DNA from: an uncultured Verrucomicrobiales bacterium
GTDB lineage: Bacteria > Verrucomicrobiota > Verrucomicrobiia > Verrucomicrobiales > DEV007
Length of the DNA: 64,000 bases
Assembly (NCBI GenBank): GCA_937891465.1
Contig: CALAHF010000163.1
Location: 90,148-154,147, forward strand
Reading direction: 5' to 3'
Below, in pieces: positions 46,640-57,085 of this stretch (the first letter of the stretch is position 1; the number at the start of each line of letters is the position of its first letter). The translations under genes and the position numbers were made by a program. The notes under the pieces are model-generated. The model saw only the letters and a program-made list of their open reading frames with translations. It had not been told where the DNA came from and did not search any database.

Positions 46640-47599
46640 ATGAGAACCCTCGCAATCCTCTTTTCCTTCATTCTCGCAATCTTTGCGGACGCAGCCGATT
46701 TCAAGATCGAAGAAACCGACGCCGCGATCGTCATTACAAACGGCGAAAAGCCAGTCCTGACATATCACAAAGCCGAAGTTGATCCGCCCGCCGAAGCCGA
46801 TCCCATCTACAAGCGTAGCGGATTCATTTTCCCGCTTCACACCCCTTCGGGTGGCGTGGTTACAGGGATTCATCCCGATGATCATTACCATCATCTTGGC
46901 CTCTGGCATGCGTGGGTGGAAACGGAATTCGACGGCGAAACAATCGATTTCTGGAATTTGAAAAAGGGAACTGGTCGCATCCGCTTCGGCAAAACCCTGG
47001 AAACGAAAAGCGACGGGAAATCAGCTACATTTTCTGTGATTCAAGAACACGTCGGCTACCTCGGTGAAGCGAAAAAAGAGACTGTGATTTTGGAGGAAAC
47101 CTTCACCGTTTCAGTTTCGGCAGCGAAAGATGGATCTGCATATTTGGTCGATTACACCACTGCCCAGGAAAATATTACCACCAAACCGCTCGAGCTTCCC
47201 GCTTATCGCTACGGCGGATGTTTGGCGTGGCGGGCTCCGTTTTCATGGGATAATCGGACGAACTCAAATTACCTGACGAGCGAAGGGCTTGATAAAGAGG
47301 AATCTCACACCAGTCGAGCTCGCTGGATTGCGATGCATGGCCCAGTGGACGAAGCCAAAAACCCCGGAACGCTTGCGGTTTTAATCCACAAAAAGAACCA
47401 CGATTTCCCTCAGCGATTGCGGACGTGGAATGATCCCAAAAACGGCAAAATGTTTCTTTGCGTCGTTCCTGTTCAGGAGCATCCGTGGGCGATTGAGCCT
47501 GCGAAGACGGAGACGATGCGCTATCGGCTGGTCGTTAGTGATGGAAAGCCGGATGCCGAAAAAATTGAGGCCGAATGGAAATCATGGAATGAGGAGTGA
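46640..47599 (+). CDS. DUF6807 (PmoA-like) secreted protein
   Basis: 319 residues from the ATG at 46640, with a signal peptide (cleavage near ADAADF). The region from YHKAEVDPPAEADPIYKRSGFIFPLHTPSG through GIHPDDHYHHLGLWHAWVETEFDGETIDFWNL to YRYGGCLAWRAP matches the DUF6807 family, also annotated PmoA; no link to methane oxidation should be assumed. The histidine-rich DDHYHHLGLWHAW motif suggests a metal or sugar site in a beta-sandwich fold. The start codon directly follows a palindromic repeat. Confidence 0.8.
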   Translation: MRTLAILFSFILAIFADAADFKIEETDAAIVITNGEKPVLTYHKAEVDPPAEADPIYKRSGFIFPLHTPSGGVVTGIHPDDHYHHLGLWHAWVETEFDGETIDFWNLKKGTGRIRFGKTLETKSDGKSATFSVIQEHVGYLGEAKKETVILEETFTVSVSAAKDGSAYLVDYTTAQENITTKPLELPAYRYGGCLAWRAPFSWDNRTNSNYLTSEGLDKEESHTSRARWIAMHGPVDEAKNPGTLAVLIHKKNHDFPQRLRTWNDPKNGKMFLCVVPVQEHPWAIEPAKTETMRYRLVVSDGKPDAEKIEAEWKSWNEE

Positions 47600-47633
47600 A
47601 ACCAACTTTTCCGCAGTTTCGTAATCTGCTGAA

Positions 47634-49130
47634 ATGGCTCGCGAACTGACTCTTATTTTTCCCCATCAGCTTTTTGATCCGCATCCGGCGATTGCAAAAA
47701 GTCGCGAAATTGCGTTGATCGAAGACACGCTCTTTTTCGGCGATCCACACGCAAGTCCCGGGAGGTTTCATCGTCAGAAAATTGTCCTGCACCGCGCGTC
47801 GATCCGGGCATTTGCAAACAAACTCCGTGATCAGGGCCATCAGGTTGAGGTTATCGAATACGATCGCGAACGGACAATTTCCGAGATTCTTAAAACATTC
47901 GCAAAAGAAGGGTTCGATCATTTCCATGTCTGCGAATTCTACGATTTCCTTCTCGAAAAACGGGTTCGTCGATTTGCTGACGAACACGACGGGATCAGCC
48001 TTACCGTCCACGATTCTCCGATGTTTGTGACGCCACGAGATTGGGCGAACACGCATTTCGACAATCGTAAAAAGCCGTTCATGGCGAAATTTTACGAAGA
48101 GCAGCGCAAGCGGATGAACGTGCTGGTGGATGCTGACGGAAATCCAATCGGTGGGCAGTGGAGTTTTGATGAAGACAATCGAAAGCCGATGCCCAAACGC
48201 GGCGGCCTCGATGTCCCTCCTGATCCGGCAACGTCTCAGTCTGATGACGTGAAAGCAGTCATCCAGCAAGTCGGTGAACAATTTTCGGACTATCCCGGGG
48301 ATGAAAAAAACTTCGACTATCCAGTCACGCACGAAGCGGCCGAAGAATGGCTCGAAGATTTCCTGACGTGGCGGTTCGATCGATTTGGCCCCTACGAAGA
48401 TGCCGTTTCACAAAACGAACGGGTGCTTTTTCACAGCTTGCTGACACCGATGATGAACATCGGATTACTCACCCCGCAACAGGTGTTGGATCGGGCTTTA
48501 GAATTCGCAAAAGAAAATGACACGCCGATGAATTCGCTGGAAGGCTTCGTCCGGCAAATCATCGGGTGGCGGGAATTCATGGCTTTGATGTATGCGCGGC
48601 ATGGCGTGGAAATGCGGACGAAGAATTTCTTCAACCACACGCGCGACATTCCGAAGTCTTTTTGGACAGGCGAAACCGGCATTGATCCGATCGATACGAC
48701 GATCAAACGGGTCAACGATCACGCATACGCGCATCACATCGAGCGACTAATGATCACGGGGAATTTCATGCTGCTGTGCGGTTTTGAGCCCACTCAGGTC
48801 AACGATTGGTTCATGGAACTTTTCATCGATGCCTACGATTGGGTGATGGTCCCGAACGTTTTTGCCATGAGCCAATTCGCCGACGGCGGCATGTTCACGA
48901 CGAAGCCCTACATCTCAGGTTCGAACTACGTTTGTAAAATGTCGGACTACAAAAAAAGCGAGTGGTGTGAGATATGGGATGGGCTCTTTTGGCGATTCAT
49001 TGCTGGCCACGATGAGTTTTTTCGCGGGCAATATCGGCTCAGCATGATGGTTCGGAACCTGGACAAAATGCCCGATGAAAAACGAACGCGGCTTTTTGGA
49101 AAAGCGGAAGCGTTTCTGGATGGGCTTTGA
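47634..49130 (+). CDS. Cryptochrome/photolyase family protein (FeS-BCP group, altered ligands)
   Basis: 498 residues. N-terminal alpha/beta domain (LIFPHQLFDPHP, VEVIEYDRERTISEIL) and the FAD-binding helical domain (FVRQIIGWREFMALMYARHG, MITGNFMLLCGFEPTQVNDWF, VMVPNVFAMSQFADGG) match the bacterial FeS photolyase (PhrB-like) group. In those proteins a CxxC pair follows KMSDY; here the sequence is YVCKMSDYKKSEWCEIW, so the pair is missing, although a Cys before it and one aligned with the last ligand remain. A (6-4)-type photolyase or a light sensor is possible. Confidence 0.8.
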   Translation: MARELTLIFPHQLFDPHPAIAKSREIALIEDTLFFGDPHASPGRFHRQKIVLHRASIRAFANKLRDQGHQVEVIEYDRERTISEILKTFAKEGFDHFHVCEFYDFLLEKRVRRFADEHDGISLTVHDSPMFVTPRDWANTHFDNRKKPFMAKFYEEQRKRMNVLVDADGNPIGGQWSFDEDNRKPMPKRGGLDVPPDPATSQSDDVKAVIQQVGEQFSDYPGDEKNFDYPVTHEAAEEWLEDFLTWRFDRFGPYEDAVSQNERVLFHSLLTPMMNIGLLTPQQVLDRALEFAKENDTPMNSLEGFVRQIIGWREFMALMYARHGVEMRTKNFFNHTRDIPKSFWTGETGIDPIDTTIKRVNDHAYAHHIERLMITGNFMLLCGFEPTQVNDWFMELFIDAYDWVMVPNVFAMSQFADGGMFTTKPYISGSNYVCKMSDYKKSEWCEIWDGLFWRFIAGHDEFFRGQYRLSMMVRNLDKMPDEKRTRLFGKAEAFLDGL

Positions 49131-49169
49131 GGGAGGTCGCACAGAAACACAGAGGCTTGAAGAAAATTT

Positions 49170-49213
49170 ACGAACAAACAGGATCTGTTCGACGAACGTA
49201 GCCTATTCATTCG
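49170..49213 (+). repeat. Dispersed palindromic repeat, copy 6 (degenerate)
   Basis: ACGAACAAACAGGATCTGTTCG then ACGAACGTAGCCTATTCATTCGT, in the gap between the photolyase-like gene and the NHL gene. The central GGGT/ACCC block has decayed to GGAT/AGCC. Confidence 0.65.
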
Positions 49214-49269
49214 TGAGACTCGTTTTCGCCATTGCAAAACGGCTGTGAGTTTTACAAGATCGTGGGGAC

Positions 49270-50388
49270 ATGAAAAATCCCACACCCATTCCTTCTCGCC
49301 GTAAATTTATTGCTTCCGCTACGACGACTGCGGCGGCGTTCAGTCTTGTCGGTTGTCAGAAAACGGCTCCTGCGCCAGCGCGGACTTCGGGACTTTTTGT
49401 GGGCGAAGGCGAACACATTTACGAGGTCATCAACGACTGGGTGGTGCTACCCGATCAATTCAAGTGGCAGATCACTCACAATGTAGCGGTCGATAAAGAT
49501 GAAAATTTGTATGTGATTCACGAAGGCCAGGAAGCCCTTCCGGATCACCCCGCGATTTTCGTTTTTGATGCCGCCGGCAAATTCATAAAATCATTCGGAA
49601 AGCAATTTCAAGGCGGCGGCCACGGTCTGGAAGTCCGCACGGAAGGCAACGAACAGTTTCTTTACGTGACGGGGTATCAAAAACTGAAGACGTTCGCGAA
49701 GCTGACTTTAGACGGCGAGGAAGTCTGGTCGCACAAGGCGCCAATGGATTCGAAAGCCTATGCGGCCGATGAAAATACGCGGACTGATTTTGCCGATCGA
49801 AAAAATGTCTGGGGCCGAAATCACTTTCTCCCCACCAATTTTGCGTTTCTTCCGGACGGCAGTTTTTTTGTCGCTGATGGATACGGAGCGCACATGATTC
49901 ACAAGTTCGACAAAGACGCGAATTACGTGTCGTCGTTTGGAAAAAGCGGCAAAGCCGATGGCGAGTTCAACACGCCGCATGGGCTGTGGATCGATTCGCG
50001 AGGCGCCGAATCGGAAGTGGTCGTGGCGGACCGAGCGAATGGCCGACTCCAATGGTTCTCGCTCGATGGAGAACACCGGAAGACGCTCGGTGGATTTATT
50101 TTACCAGCCAATGTCGATCAATTCGAAGACACGTTGCTCGTTCCTGATTTGAGCGCGCGCATCACGATTCTCGACAAGAACAACAATCTGATTCATCTCG
50201 GCGATAGCGATGAGTGGCGCAAGGATGTCATGAAAGACGGGAAGGCGATGCGGAGCGCCAATCCGGAAACGTGGACCGACGGCAAATTCATTCACCCACA
50301 CGATGCGTGTTTCGCGAAAAACGGAGACATTTATGTCGCCGAGTGGGTGGCTTCGGGCCGGATCTCGAAGCTGCAGCGGCTTTCTTAA
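49270..50388 (+). CDS. Tat-exported lipoprotein with NHL/six-bladed propeller
   Basis: 372 residues. The N-terminus combines a twin-arginine motif (SRRKFIAS) with a lipobox ending LVGC near residue 28, so a Tat-exported lipoprotein is likely. NHL-type blades follow: HNVAVDKDENLYVIHE, IFVFDAAGKFIKSFG, PDGSFFVADGYGAHMIHKFDKDANYVSSFG, GEFNTPHGLWIDSRG, VVADRANGRLQWFSLDGEH. NHL propellers bind ligands or catalyse lyase reactions in peptidylglycine-type enzymes; here no active site is clear. Convergent with the SAF oxidoreductase gene. Confidence 0.85.
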   Translation: MKNPTPIPSRRKFIASATTTAAAFSLVGCQKTAPAPARTSGLFVGEGEHIYEVINDWVVLPDQFKWQITHNVAVDKDENLYVIHEGQEALPDHPAIFVFDAAGKFIKSFGKQFQGGGHGLEVRTEGNEQFLYVTGYQKLKTFAKLTLDGEEVWSHKAPMDSKAYAADENTRTDFADRKNVWGRNHFLPTNFAFLPDGSFFVADGYGAHMIHKFDKDANYVSSFGKSGKADGEFNTPHGLWIDSRGAESEVVVADRANGRLQWFSLDGEHRKTLGGFILPANVDQFEDTLLVPDLSARITILDKNNNLIHLGDSDEWRKDVMKDGKAMRSANPETWTDGKFIHPHDACFAKNGDIYVAEWVASGRISKLQRLS

Positions 50389-50395
50389 AGAAAAG

Positions 50396-51595
50396 CTACA
50401 ATCCCATCAGCTCGCGCCAAATTTCGAAGGCGCGAGTTTCGGGCAACTCGACGTCATCGAGCGTCAAAATATCGCCGTCTTTCAAATCGCGGGTGATTTT
50501 TGCATTCTGCAACAGCCCGATCGGAAGGTGGTTTAGATTTTCTGAAATCCGGCAAGCTTCACCACGAAAATCGAAGGAGCCGATTCCGCGTTTGATAACT
50601 TCGCCGGCTTTCAGATCGCGTTTGGCGATGGAATTCACGGAAATTTGCGGTTTCGGAGAGTTGTCGAGCAATTTACCGGCTTCACCAAAACGAATCACGT
50701 TGCGCACGGTTTTGAGAACTTCGAGATGGCAAAGGTGATACGGCTTCACCAATGTGTAATACGGGCCGGGGCCCATTTTCATGTAATTTAACGGTCCCTG
50801 CTGTTCGTCGGCATGAGTCGCGGTGACAAAAACGGAGCCGTTTCCGGGAACAACGATGTATTCAGAAATTGCCTTGCCGTGTTTTTCAGCGACTTCGCCG
50901 AGCATTTTTGAGCCCTCGTGAACGAGATCGGGCTGCGGCTTTTTCGGATCTGTTTCGGCGGGAACGAGCGGCGGCATGTCGAGCCCTTTCATTCCGGTTT
51001 CGACGATGTCTGCACCAAATGCATTTGCACAAAAAGTCTGCTCGATCTGAACCTTAGTTCCGTCGGTAAACGACGTGGTTTGGTCGATCGAAATTCCATT
51101 CAGGCCGGAGTAATACTCCATCGTCTTTTTGTCCGGCTTGGGATTGAAATATCCCTTCACGTTTCCGTAGACGAGTGGCTTGAACCCCAATGAGAGCGCT
51201 TCTTCGCGAAGTGCTGCGATGCAACCCGGCTGGTCGCCTTCGGCTTCGGTGAGGAGTCCTTTTCCAACAAAATACGAACCGGTCGTGACGTGAAATTCGG
51301 AATCGAGCGTCACCACGGGCTTACCCGCGGCGAGGCATTTTTCGATCAATGGCGTGACATAAATCGGGTCGCCGGACGCTTCGATAATAAGATCGGATTT
51401 TTCCAACAATTCATCGAGTGAATCGGTCAGATGATCAGCAAACGGGAAATCAGGGCGAGCGGTTGTAGAACGGGACAAAACTGGCCCGATTTTGTAGCCG
51501 GCGGCATTTGCCGCGTAGAGAATTCCGCGAGCGATAAAGCCGGAACCGATCATTCCGAGAGTCGCATTTGTTGGATTGGCAGCGTGTTCCGACAT
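50396..51595 (-). CDS. NAD(P)-dependent oxidoreductase with C-terminal SAF domain
   Basis: 399 residues from the ATG at 51595. The Rossmann domain opens with LGMIGSGFIARGILYAAN, as in homoserine-dehydrogenase-like enzymes; EASGDPIYVTPLIEKCLAAGKPVVTLDSEF follows. The C-terminal 80 residues form a SAF domain (KRDLKAGEVIKRGIGSFDFRGE, KITRDLKDGDILTLDDVELPE). Members act on branched or erythro-type sugar acids and related carbonyl compounds; the substrate here is unknown. It lies downstream of pdhA on the same strand, with a palindromic repeat between them. Confidence 0.82.
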   Translation of the reverse strand: MSEHAANPTNATLGMIGSGFIARGILYAANAAGYKIGPVLSRSTTARPDFPFADHLTDSLDELLEKSDLIIEASGDPIYVTPLIEKCLAAGKPVVTLDSEFHVTTGSYFVGKGLLTEAEGDQPGCIAALREEALSLGFKPLVYGNVKGYFNPKPDKKTMEYYSGLNGISIDQTTSFTDGTKVQIEQTFCANAFGADIVETGMKGLDMPPLVPAETDPKKPQPDLVHEGSKMLGEVAEKHGKAISEYIVVPGNGSVFVTATHADEQQGPLNYMKMGPGPYYTLVKPYHLCHLEVLKTVRNVIRFGEAGKLLDNSPKPQISVNSIAKRDLKAGEVIKRGIGSFDFRGEACRISENLNHLPIGLLQNAKITRDLKDGDILTLDDVELPETRAFEIWRELMGL

Positions 51596-51623
51596 TGTGA
51601 GAAATTTTAGCAAAGATGCTTTT

Positions 51624-51668
51624 ACGATCAAACAGGGCCTGATCGATGAATCAACCCTATTGATTCGT
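51624..51668 (+). repeat. Dispersed palindromic repeat, copy 7
   Basis: ACGATCAAACAGGGCCTGATCG then ATGAATCAACCCTATTGATTCGT. It lies between the tandem minus-strand genes pdhA and the SAF oxidoreductase, close to the pdhA stop. It could act as a partial terminator or mRNA-stabilising hairpin in that transcript. Confidence 0.8.
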
Positions 51669-51681
51669 AAAATGCATTTTT

Positions 51682-52725
51682 TTACCCGGGACTGCCTTCA
51701 CTGAGATGTTTGGCGGAGAGGCAGTGCCAACTTTCATTCAACGGGCTGGGGCCATTTTCGCTTTGGGCTTTTGCGACGGCCTCTTCGACTTGTTGTTGAG
51801 CATCGGTCTCGATTGCATCAGCTTCGCTTTCGGAAAGCCAATCTCTCTCGATGATTTTGGCGCGGGCTTTAGCAATACAATCCCCTCCGAATTCGGCCAT
51901 TTTCAGCTCATCGGGAATGTAGCGAGCGTCGTCGTGCTCACCATGACCCGCAAGGCGAAGCAGCTTTCCAACGATCAACTGGGGGCCGCCGCCGTTTCGG
52001 GCGCGCTCGGTTGCTGCAGAAAAGGCGTCGATGCAGGCCTCCAAATCGGTTCCGTCGATCGAAACTCCCGGAATTCCGTATCCTTCGGCTCGTTTTACTA
52101 AATCAGAACAGGCGTATTGGCTTTTCGTCGGTGTCGAATAGGCAAATTGGTTATCAGCCACGGCAACGACGATGGGCAAATTTTCAACAGCAGCCTGATT
52201 CAAGCCTTCGTGAAATGCGCCGGTTGAGGTTCCGCCGTCTCCCGAAGTCGCACCGCCGACAAAACCGGTATCGCCACGAAATTTCCTGGCAATGAGCATT
52301 CCGTTGATCACAGAAATCATCGACCCCAGATGACTGATCATTGCCGGCATTCCTTTGCGGGGACGACCACGGTGAATATTTCCATCACGCCCGCGCATGG
52401 GACCCTCAACGGATCCAAGGTAGGTCCGGGCGGAATCGAGAATAGGTTCACCAAATGCCATTCGACCGGCCTGATCTCGAATCAGCCCACCAAAAACATC
52501 TCCGTTATCATTGCTCAGGTGCATTCCCTGAGCAGCGCTGAATGCTTCCTGGCCACGGCCGAGATACACGCCACCCACAATTTTTCCTGAACGGTAAAGT
52601 GCAGCAATTTTGTCTTCGAACGTCCGTGCGAACACCATCCACTGGTAGGCATCGAGGAATTTTTGATGGGATTCCCCGGCCTTTGAAAGCTCCGTTCCGG
52701 ATTCTGTTTCCGTCATGTTCGCCAT
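51682..52725 (-). CDS. pdhA: Pyruvate/2-oxoacid dehydrogenase E1 alpha subunit
   Basis: 347 residues. The thiamine diphosphate site is visible: SGDGGTSTGAFHEGLNQAAVENLPIVVAVADNQFAYSTP (GDG ... DNQ) near residues 165-202, with the E1-alpha opening MVFARTFEDKIAALYRSGKIVGGVYLGRGQEA and the loop RDGNIHRG where other E1 alphas have GGSMH. It catalyses decarboxylation of a 2-oxoacid together with a beta subunit. No E1 beta gene is adjacent, so its partner is elsewhere and pyruvate versus branched-chain 2-oxoacid cannot be settled. Confidence 0.87.
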   Translation of the reverse strand: MANMTETESGTELSKAGESHQKFLDAYQWMVFARTFEDKIAALYRSGKIVGGVYLGRGQEAFSAAQGMHLSNDNGDVFGGLIRDQAGRMAFGEPILDSARTYLGSVEGPMRGRDGNIHRGRPRKGMPAMISHLGSMISVINGMLIARKFRGDTGFVGGATSGDGGTSTGAFHEGLNQAAVENLPIVVAVADNQFAYSTPTKSQYACSDLVKRAEGYGIPGVSIDGTDLEACIDAFSAATERARNGGGPQLIVGKLLRLAGHGEHDDARYIPDELKMAEFGGDCIAKARAKIIERDWLSESEADAIETDAQQQVEEAVAKAQSENGPSPLNESWHCLSAKHLSEGSPG

Positions 52726-52806
52726 AATCTCAGATCTTATTCATCCTATTGCGTGCAACGTGGAGATGGCAACGGAATTCTTCGTCAGCCGATTCAAACG
52801 GACACA

Positions 52807-52844
52807 AAAAAAACCGGCGTGGACACAGAGCCCAGACCGGTTTT
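52807..52844 (-). terminator. Intrinsic terminator of the HHH gene
   Basis: On the minus strand, AAAACCGG, an 18-base middle with partial pairing, CCGGTTTT, then further T residues. It starts about 20 bp past the final stop of the HHH gene at 52866, which suggests that the full-length transcript is still ended properly. Confidence 0.8.
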
Positions 52845-52865
52845 AAAAGGTTCTAATTTAGAAGA

Positions 52866-54077
52866 TTACAGCTTTTCGTCGTATTGTTCTTCATGAAATG
52901 CCTTCGCTTGTGAAATCCAGTCATCGCGATAGATGCGGTCTTTAAAGGTCAAAAGCTTGGAGAATTCCTTGCAGGCAGAGTCGGTCCACACTGCGATCTG
53001 CTTGAATTTGTAGACTCCAATGCCGTGCAATTTTCCTTCAAGGACCTTTGCGACGCCCTTGATCTTTTTGAGATCATCCACTTCATCTGGAGCGGATGTA
53101 TAAATGATACCGTGGGTGTCATCGACTTTCGCTTTGCCAGAGGCAATATCATCAGCAAATGCGCTTGCCGCTTCCTCAGCTGTCGCGGTATCAATTCAGG
53201 GAAGGTCACTGCATTCCATTGCGCTAGCCTGAGGAATCCAGCGATCACGCTCGATTCGGTTTTTGAAGCAATTGAGACGCTCGGAAAACTCAGCGACGTT
53301 GTAGTCCGACCAGTTTGCGATCTGCTTGTAGCAAAAAACACCGTATTTATTGAGTTCATTGCTCAATTTGGGACCCACGCCTTTGAGCGCCTGAAGGTCA
53401 TCGACATGAGCGGCAACGGTTCCTTTATTGTAAACCACACCCAGATCAGCATCGTTGCGGACGTCCTGGCCGCTGAAACTGCTGGCGATAACACCGTCGT
53501 GATCAACTGAAGCAGCCGCTTGGTGAGGGGCTCCGTAAGCGGGATCGTCTGATGAGATTTTGCTGGGATCAATGCCGTTTGCGAGTGCATTGGCTTTTCA
53601 GGGGAGTTCAGCGAAATCGACGCCGGGATTTGACTCGCCAAATTTAGCAGAGGCGGCGGAAACGTCATCCGCAGACCAATCAGCAATTTGTCCGTATTAC
53701 ATTGTTCCTTCAGCATTCAACACCTGCGCAGTTCCTCCAGCGAGTCCGAGTTTAGAAAAATCATCTTTCTTCACATTGGCAGCCGTTGCGGTTGCTGCAT
53801 CTTTTGCAGCTTTAACGTCGGCAGCAGCCTGTGATTTCCCGTCGTTGCTGGCGGAGGCGGCTGACGATGAAACAGCCGCAGCGTTTCCGCCGGATTTACC
53901 ACTCGCTACTGAATCTGAAGTGGCGCTTCCGCCTTCTTCTTCAAGCGCGCCCAAAAGAAGCCAAATGAGGAACCAAACGATCGCAGCAATCAGAAAGCCC
54001 CAGAAAAGCACCAAAAATAGGGAACCGAGTTGCTCGCTATCAATCGTATCGACGAGAATGTTGGGAAAGTCAGTCAT
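52866..54077 (-). pseudogene. Membrane-anchored helix-hairpin-helix protein gene with three in-frame stops
   Basis: One continuous frame of 404 codons carries stops at 53697-53699 (TAA), 53598-53600 (TGA) and 53196-53198 (TGA) and nothing else wrong. The N-terminus has a membrane helix (about residues 20-45) and an Ala/Ser-rich linker. Three HHH units follow, best seen in DDLQALKGVGPKLSNELNKYG and DDLKKIKGVAKVLEGKLHGIG, each followed by a KQIAxWxD-type helix. The first unit is degenerate. Such proteins are annotated as predicted flap-endonuclease-1-like DNA-binding proteins. Either a young pseudogene or a recoded gene; its terminator is intact. Confidence 0.75.
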
Positions 54078-55477
<1,400 letters not shown>

Positions 55478-55511
55478 CCCCTCCCCGCTGTCGTGAATTC
55501 AGCCCCTCGAG

Positions 55512-56498
55512 ATGAGTCGAATTAACATTGCATTTCTCGTCGCTTTTGTCGGCGCCCTTGTCTGGATTTTCCTTTTGAGCCCCAATTCGCTGGACCGGAT
55601 CCAACGCGGTGCCCTCTCGACATTTCGTCCAACGATCGAAGCTTCCACTGAGTTGGAAGAAGCGATCGAAAACTTTGGCGATCAAAAATACACGAAGACG
55701 GATCTTCGGAAAATGCTGACGGATGCGGAGCTTCAGCGCGATAAACTGCAGTTGGAGGTGTTGAAACTCGACGAATTGCTTGAAGAAAACAACGCGCTTC
55801 GCAGTGCATTGAATTATGTCAAAAACGCTCCACTGAAACTCGTTCCAGCACAGGTGATCGCTCGGAAGCCGTCCACGTGGTATAACACGCTGATTATTGA
55901 CAAAGGTGCTCTCGACAAAATTGAAACGGACAGCCCCGTCATCGTTCCCGTGGGCGATTACGCGGGATTGGTCGGAAAAGTTTCCGAAGTGCGAAACGAC
56001 AATACCGCAGTGATCATCTTGCTTACCGATGAGATGTGCCAAGTTTCAGCACGAATCGAAGGCACTGCTGATCAGGGAATTATCGCGGGCCAGCGTGGCT
56101 CTTTGAAAATTCAGCCCAATTTGAGCCTGCCTTTGGAATTTGCCCCTGAGTTGAAAGATGCGTTTCAAGCTCAACCGGATTTGCTGTTGAAATACCTCCC
56201 GAAAATCGCGGCCTCCACCAAAGACCGCAACATCATCTCTTCCGGAGCGGGTGATCTTTTTCCCGAAAATTTACTTCTTGGAAAAGTCATCGACTTCAAG
56301 CTGGGAGCAATTGACGCAGAGGCAATTGTGAAGCCCGCTGTTGATTTCTCGAAGCTGAAAAATGTTTTCGTAGTGCTCCCCGAAAAATCAAAAGAAGAAC
56401 TTGAAAAAGAAGGCAAACAGGAAAGTTCCAGCGATTCGGAGGTGCCACAAGTTTCTAATTCGAGTGTAGAAACAACTCAGGTCTCTTCCCGCGAATGA
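55512..56498 (+). CDS. mreC: Rod shape-determining protein MreC
   Basis: 328 residues. One membrane helix near residues 4-22, a coiled coil (about 45-100), then the MreC beta domains: LVPAQVIARKPSTWYNTLIIDKGALDKIETDSPVIVPVGDYAGLVGKVSEV and KLKNVFVVLPE at the end. It links MreB and the elongation penicillin-binding protein from the periplasm. It starts 34 bp after mreB and overlaps mreD by 4 bp. The C-terminal 25 residues are Ser/Glu-rich. Confidence 0.93.
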   Translation: MSRINIAFLVAFVGALVWIFLLSPNSLDRIQRGALSTFRPTIEASTELEEAIENFGDQKYTKTDLRKMLTDAELQRDKLQLEVLKLDELLEENNALRSALNYVKNAPLKLVPAQVIARKPSTWYNTLIIDKGALDKIETDSPVIVPVGDYAGLVGKVSEVRNDNTAVIILLTDEMCQVSARIEGTADQGIIAGQRGSLKIQPNLSLPLEFAPELKDAFQAQPDLLLKYLPKIAASTKDRNIISSGAGDLFPENLLLGKVIDFKLGAIDAEAIVKPAVDFSKLKNVFVVLPEKSKEELEKEGKQESSSDSEVPQVSNSSVETTQVSSRE

Positions 56499-57085
56499 TT
56501 TATTTTACTCTCATCTCAGCCTTTCTTGTGCTGGTTTTTTTCATCCAGGAGTTCATTCCGGTTCTGGAATGGGCATACCATTCCCGTATGCTCCTGGTGC
56601 ACGCTGCGTTTTTCTGTGCCGCTGTGACAGTTCCTTACCCGCTCATGCTGGCCCTCGCATTTTTTACCGGGTTTGTCTGGGAAGCACGCTACCACCTTCC
56701 TATATATTCAGCAGAAGGTTACACCGGCTCGCCGCAACCTGAGCTCCCTTTTGGTTTCACCATTTTCCTTTTTGGATTACTTGGCTCTTTCATCCAGGGA
56801 GTTCGTCCAGTTTTCCGCCGGGGACGCTGGGAACTGCCCGTTTTTATGATCGGTGTTTGCACGCTGGTCGGAATCGTAATTGAATATTTGGTGATCAGCT
56901 TTCACCGCGGCGGCTTTATTTGGACCGCCGAATTGTGGTTCATGATTCTGATGACCTCCCTTTTCTCAATGTTGGCTGCGCCGTTTATTTTGCTACTTTT
57001 TTCAAAATTAGCCAAATGGACAGGGTATAAGATCCGTATGGAAGGTATAACAAAAAAATACAGTTTCTATGGTAACACATTTTAG
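56495..57085 (+). CDS. mreD: MreD-like integral membrane protein
   Basis: 196 residues with five to six membrane segments. Sequence similarity to MreD is weak, as is usual for this fast-evolving protein, so the call rests on position between mreC and mrdA and on the hydrophobic layout. It overlaps mreC by 4 bp (ATGA) and mrdA by 17 bp, so the four genes are translationally linked. It completes the elongasome membrane complex. Confidence 0.8.
   Translation: MIYFTLISAFLVLVFFIQEFIPVLEWAYHSRMLLVHAAFFCAAVTVPYPLMLALAFFTGFVWEARYHLPIYSAEGYTGSPQPELPFGFTIFLFGLLGSFIQGVRPVFRRGRWELPVFMIGVCTLVGIVIEYLVISFHRGGFIWTAELWFMILMTSLFSMLAAPFILLLFSKLAKWTGYKIRMEGITKKYSFYGNTF

Noticed and set aside
47535..48332. 265-residue minus-strand frame over the photolyase-like gene
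   Set aside because: Antisense to a clear gene, cysteine- and phenylalanine-rich shadow composition, no family resemblance.
52866..54077. Genome-wide TGA reassignment or selenocysteine as explanation of the HHH stops
   Set aside because: Many genes in the window end in TGA and use TGG for Trp; one of the three stops is TAA; no SECIS-like hairpin was seen directly after the TGAs.
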